Shown piece by piece: positions 63,067-64,000 of a DNA stretch of 64,000 bases. The notes beneath the pieces were generated by a model. It had not been told where the DNA came from, made no database searches, and saw nothing but the letters and a program-made list of their open reading frames with translations. Each line of letters starts with the position of its first letter. The first letter of the stretch is position 1. Both the position numbers and the translations under genes were made by a program. The DNA comes from Sphingomonas sp. DG1-23. GTDB lineage: Bacteria; Pseudomonadota; Alphaproteobacteria; Sphingomonadales; Sphingomonadaceae. The stretch lies in assembly GCF_030730875.1 (NCBI RefSeq), contig NZ_JAVAMA010000005.1:248001-312000 (forward strand). Reading direction: 5' to 3'.

Positions 63067-63849
63067 TCAGAGCCCGAGCGCCTGCCGCGTTTTCGACCCG
63101 ACGATCCCGTCGCTGCCGAGGCCATTCTTCTTCTGGAACGCGACCACCGCCGCCTTGGTCGCGGGGCCGAAATCGCCGTCGGGGGTGAGGCCGAGCTTCT
63201 TCTGGAGCAGCACCACGTCGGGGCCGTCGTCGCCCATCTTGAGCGTGCGCTGGACGCTGTCGGTGCGCGGCGGCGAGATCGCGTGCAAGGTATAGGCCGC
63301 GGCCAGCTTGGTGTCGTAGCGGTTCTTGAGAAAGGCCGGGCCGTTATAGCCGCGGGCGAAGCCGGTCCAGTCGCGCCGGCACAGCTCGTCGTCGAGCTTG
63401 TTGAGCTTCACGAAGCGGACGAACGCGGCGAGGTGATCGTCCTCCGAATTGCACATGCCGCGGCAGAAATCCTCGACATCGGGCATGCCCAGCGAATCGT
63501 GATGATAGCCCATGATCTGGAACGCCCCCCAGCTCGCCGATTCGAGCGCGGCCTTGCGATCGAGCGCGATCGCCTCGCTGAGCCGGTCATATTCGGCCGC
63601 CCCGCCTTTATAGCCGCCCGGGGTGCGCGACGAGATGTCGGGGTGCGACTGGTCGAACTTGCTGTCGGTGCGCTTGCTGAACACGTGGCGCTCGAACAGG
63701 ATCTTGGGACGGGTATCGGACAGGAAGCCGCCGCGGCTCTCCACGTCGATCACGGCTTTGACGGCGGCGACGTCGCAGCCGATGTCGTCGGCCGCCTTCT
63801 GGATGGCGCCGGGGGTGAAACGCGTCGCCGGTCCGGTGAATTCAGGCAT
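63067..63849 (-). CDS. Endolysin-like N-acetylmuramidase with peptidoglycan-binding domain
   Basis: The protein (260 residues) has an N-terminal muramidase domain of the DUF3380 type (KAVIDVESRGGF with the catalytic Glu, LFERHVFSK, ESASWGAFQIMGYHH) and a C-terminal peptidoglycan-binding domain (LKMGDDGPDVVLLQKKLGL, DFGPATKAAVVAFQKKNGL). There is no signal peptide. The architecture is that of phage endolysins, but no other phage genes are visible, so it may be a domesticated gene. AGGAG lies upstream of the ATG. Confidence 0.88.
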   Translation of the reverse strand: MPEFTGPATRFTPGAIQKAADDIGCDVAAVKAVIDVESRGGFLSDTRPKILFERHVFSKRTDSKFDQSHPDISSRTPGGYKGGAAEYDRLSEAIALDRKAALESASWGAFQIMGYHHDSLGMPDVEDFCRGMCNSEDDHLAAFVRFVKLNKLDDELCRRDWTGFARGYNGPAFLKNRYDTKLAAAYTLHAISPPRTDSVQRTLKMGDDGPDVVLLQKKLGLTPDGDFGPATKAAVVAFQKKNGLGSDGIVGSKTRQALGL

Positions 63850-63944
63850 TTCGCACTCCTCATACTGAAGCCAACAGGCCGGCAGTTTCCGGAAAGATGC
63901 GATTCCCTGAAGCTATTCTATGGCACCTCCGTCGGAGAGGCAAT

Positions 63945-64000
63945 CTATTCGGCGATCAGCCCGGCAAAGGGCGGCAGCTGCGCGAGCGTGGCGCCGTTGA
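63945..64000 (-). CDS. C-terminal end of an unidentified gene (runs off the right edge)
   Basis: One minus-strand frame enters from the right edge and ends NGATLAQLPPFAGLIAE with a TAG stop at 63945. It looks like a coding C-terminus with high-GC third positions, but 17 residues are not enough to name a family. It precedes the muramidase gene in the same direction with about 95 bases between. Confidence 0.35.
   Translation of the reverse strand, partial: NGATLAQLPPFAGLIAE

Overview
This is a high-GC, gene-dense chromosomal segment from an alphaproteobacterium. The gene content and order (rne / N-acetylmuramoyl-L-alanine amidase / PBP1A / prfB; thyA-folA-ribF-ileS-lspA; proA-nadD-rsfS-rlmH-envC-ctpA; ptsP-rodZ-cpoB-tilS-ftsH; a DivK response regulator) point to the order Sphingomonadales, most likely Sphingomonas or a close relative. 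No tRNA, rRNA, CRISPR array, integrase or complete insertion sequence was recognised.

Layout. 1-7.0 kb: start of RNase E, then cell-wall genes, release factor 2, a lipoprotein-type methyltransferase and a RadC-like protein. 7.1-13.66 kb: an accessory block with a complete thymidylate synthase, then on the minus strand two adjacent Rhs/YD-repeat genes and a small membrane-anchored protein that overlaps the second one. The block ends in a 28-codon fragment of a second, different thymidylate synthase, which is translationally joined to the next gene. 13.66-21.7 kb: glutaminyl cyclase-folA-dipeptidase, ribF, ileS-lspA-lipoprotein. 21.8-30.6 kb: porin, RidA/HAD/DUF3572 operon, divK, an S41 protease lipoprotein, and DNA repair genes (ung, endonuclease III-like, DNA ligase). 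30.6-44.7 kb: ubiG/lysC divergent pair, TonB-like protein, nitronate monooxygenase, PadR operon, ptsP, rodZ, cpoB, tilS, ftsH. 44.7-52.8 kb: DUF3667 protein, proA, a ParDE-type toxin-antitoxin pair, nadD-rsfS-rlmH-envC-like-ctpA-dsbB-coq7. 53.2-64 kb: GT87-like transferase, a radical SAM DNA-repair gene with an SOS box, hemerythrin, Lrp regulator, VOC protein, a beta-helix/diheme cytochrome pair, a frameshifted DUF4130-UdgX gene, aldo/keto reductase, DJ-1/PfpI protein and an endolysin-like muramidase.

Several families of palindromic elements of roughly 80-145 bp are scattered through the window. Most lie between genes, but one copy sits in frame inside ileS, one in frame inside tilS, and one supplies the C-terminus and stop codon of the GT87-like gene. 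The most interesting observations are the thyA replacement scar beside the split Rhs locus, these in-frame palindromic insertions in essential genes, and the LexA-type box over the start of the radical SAM partner of UdgX, whose UdgX gene carries a one-base frameshift in a C6 run.
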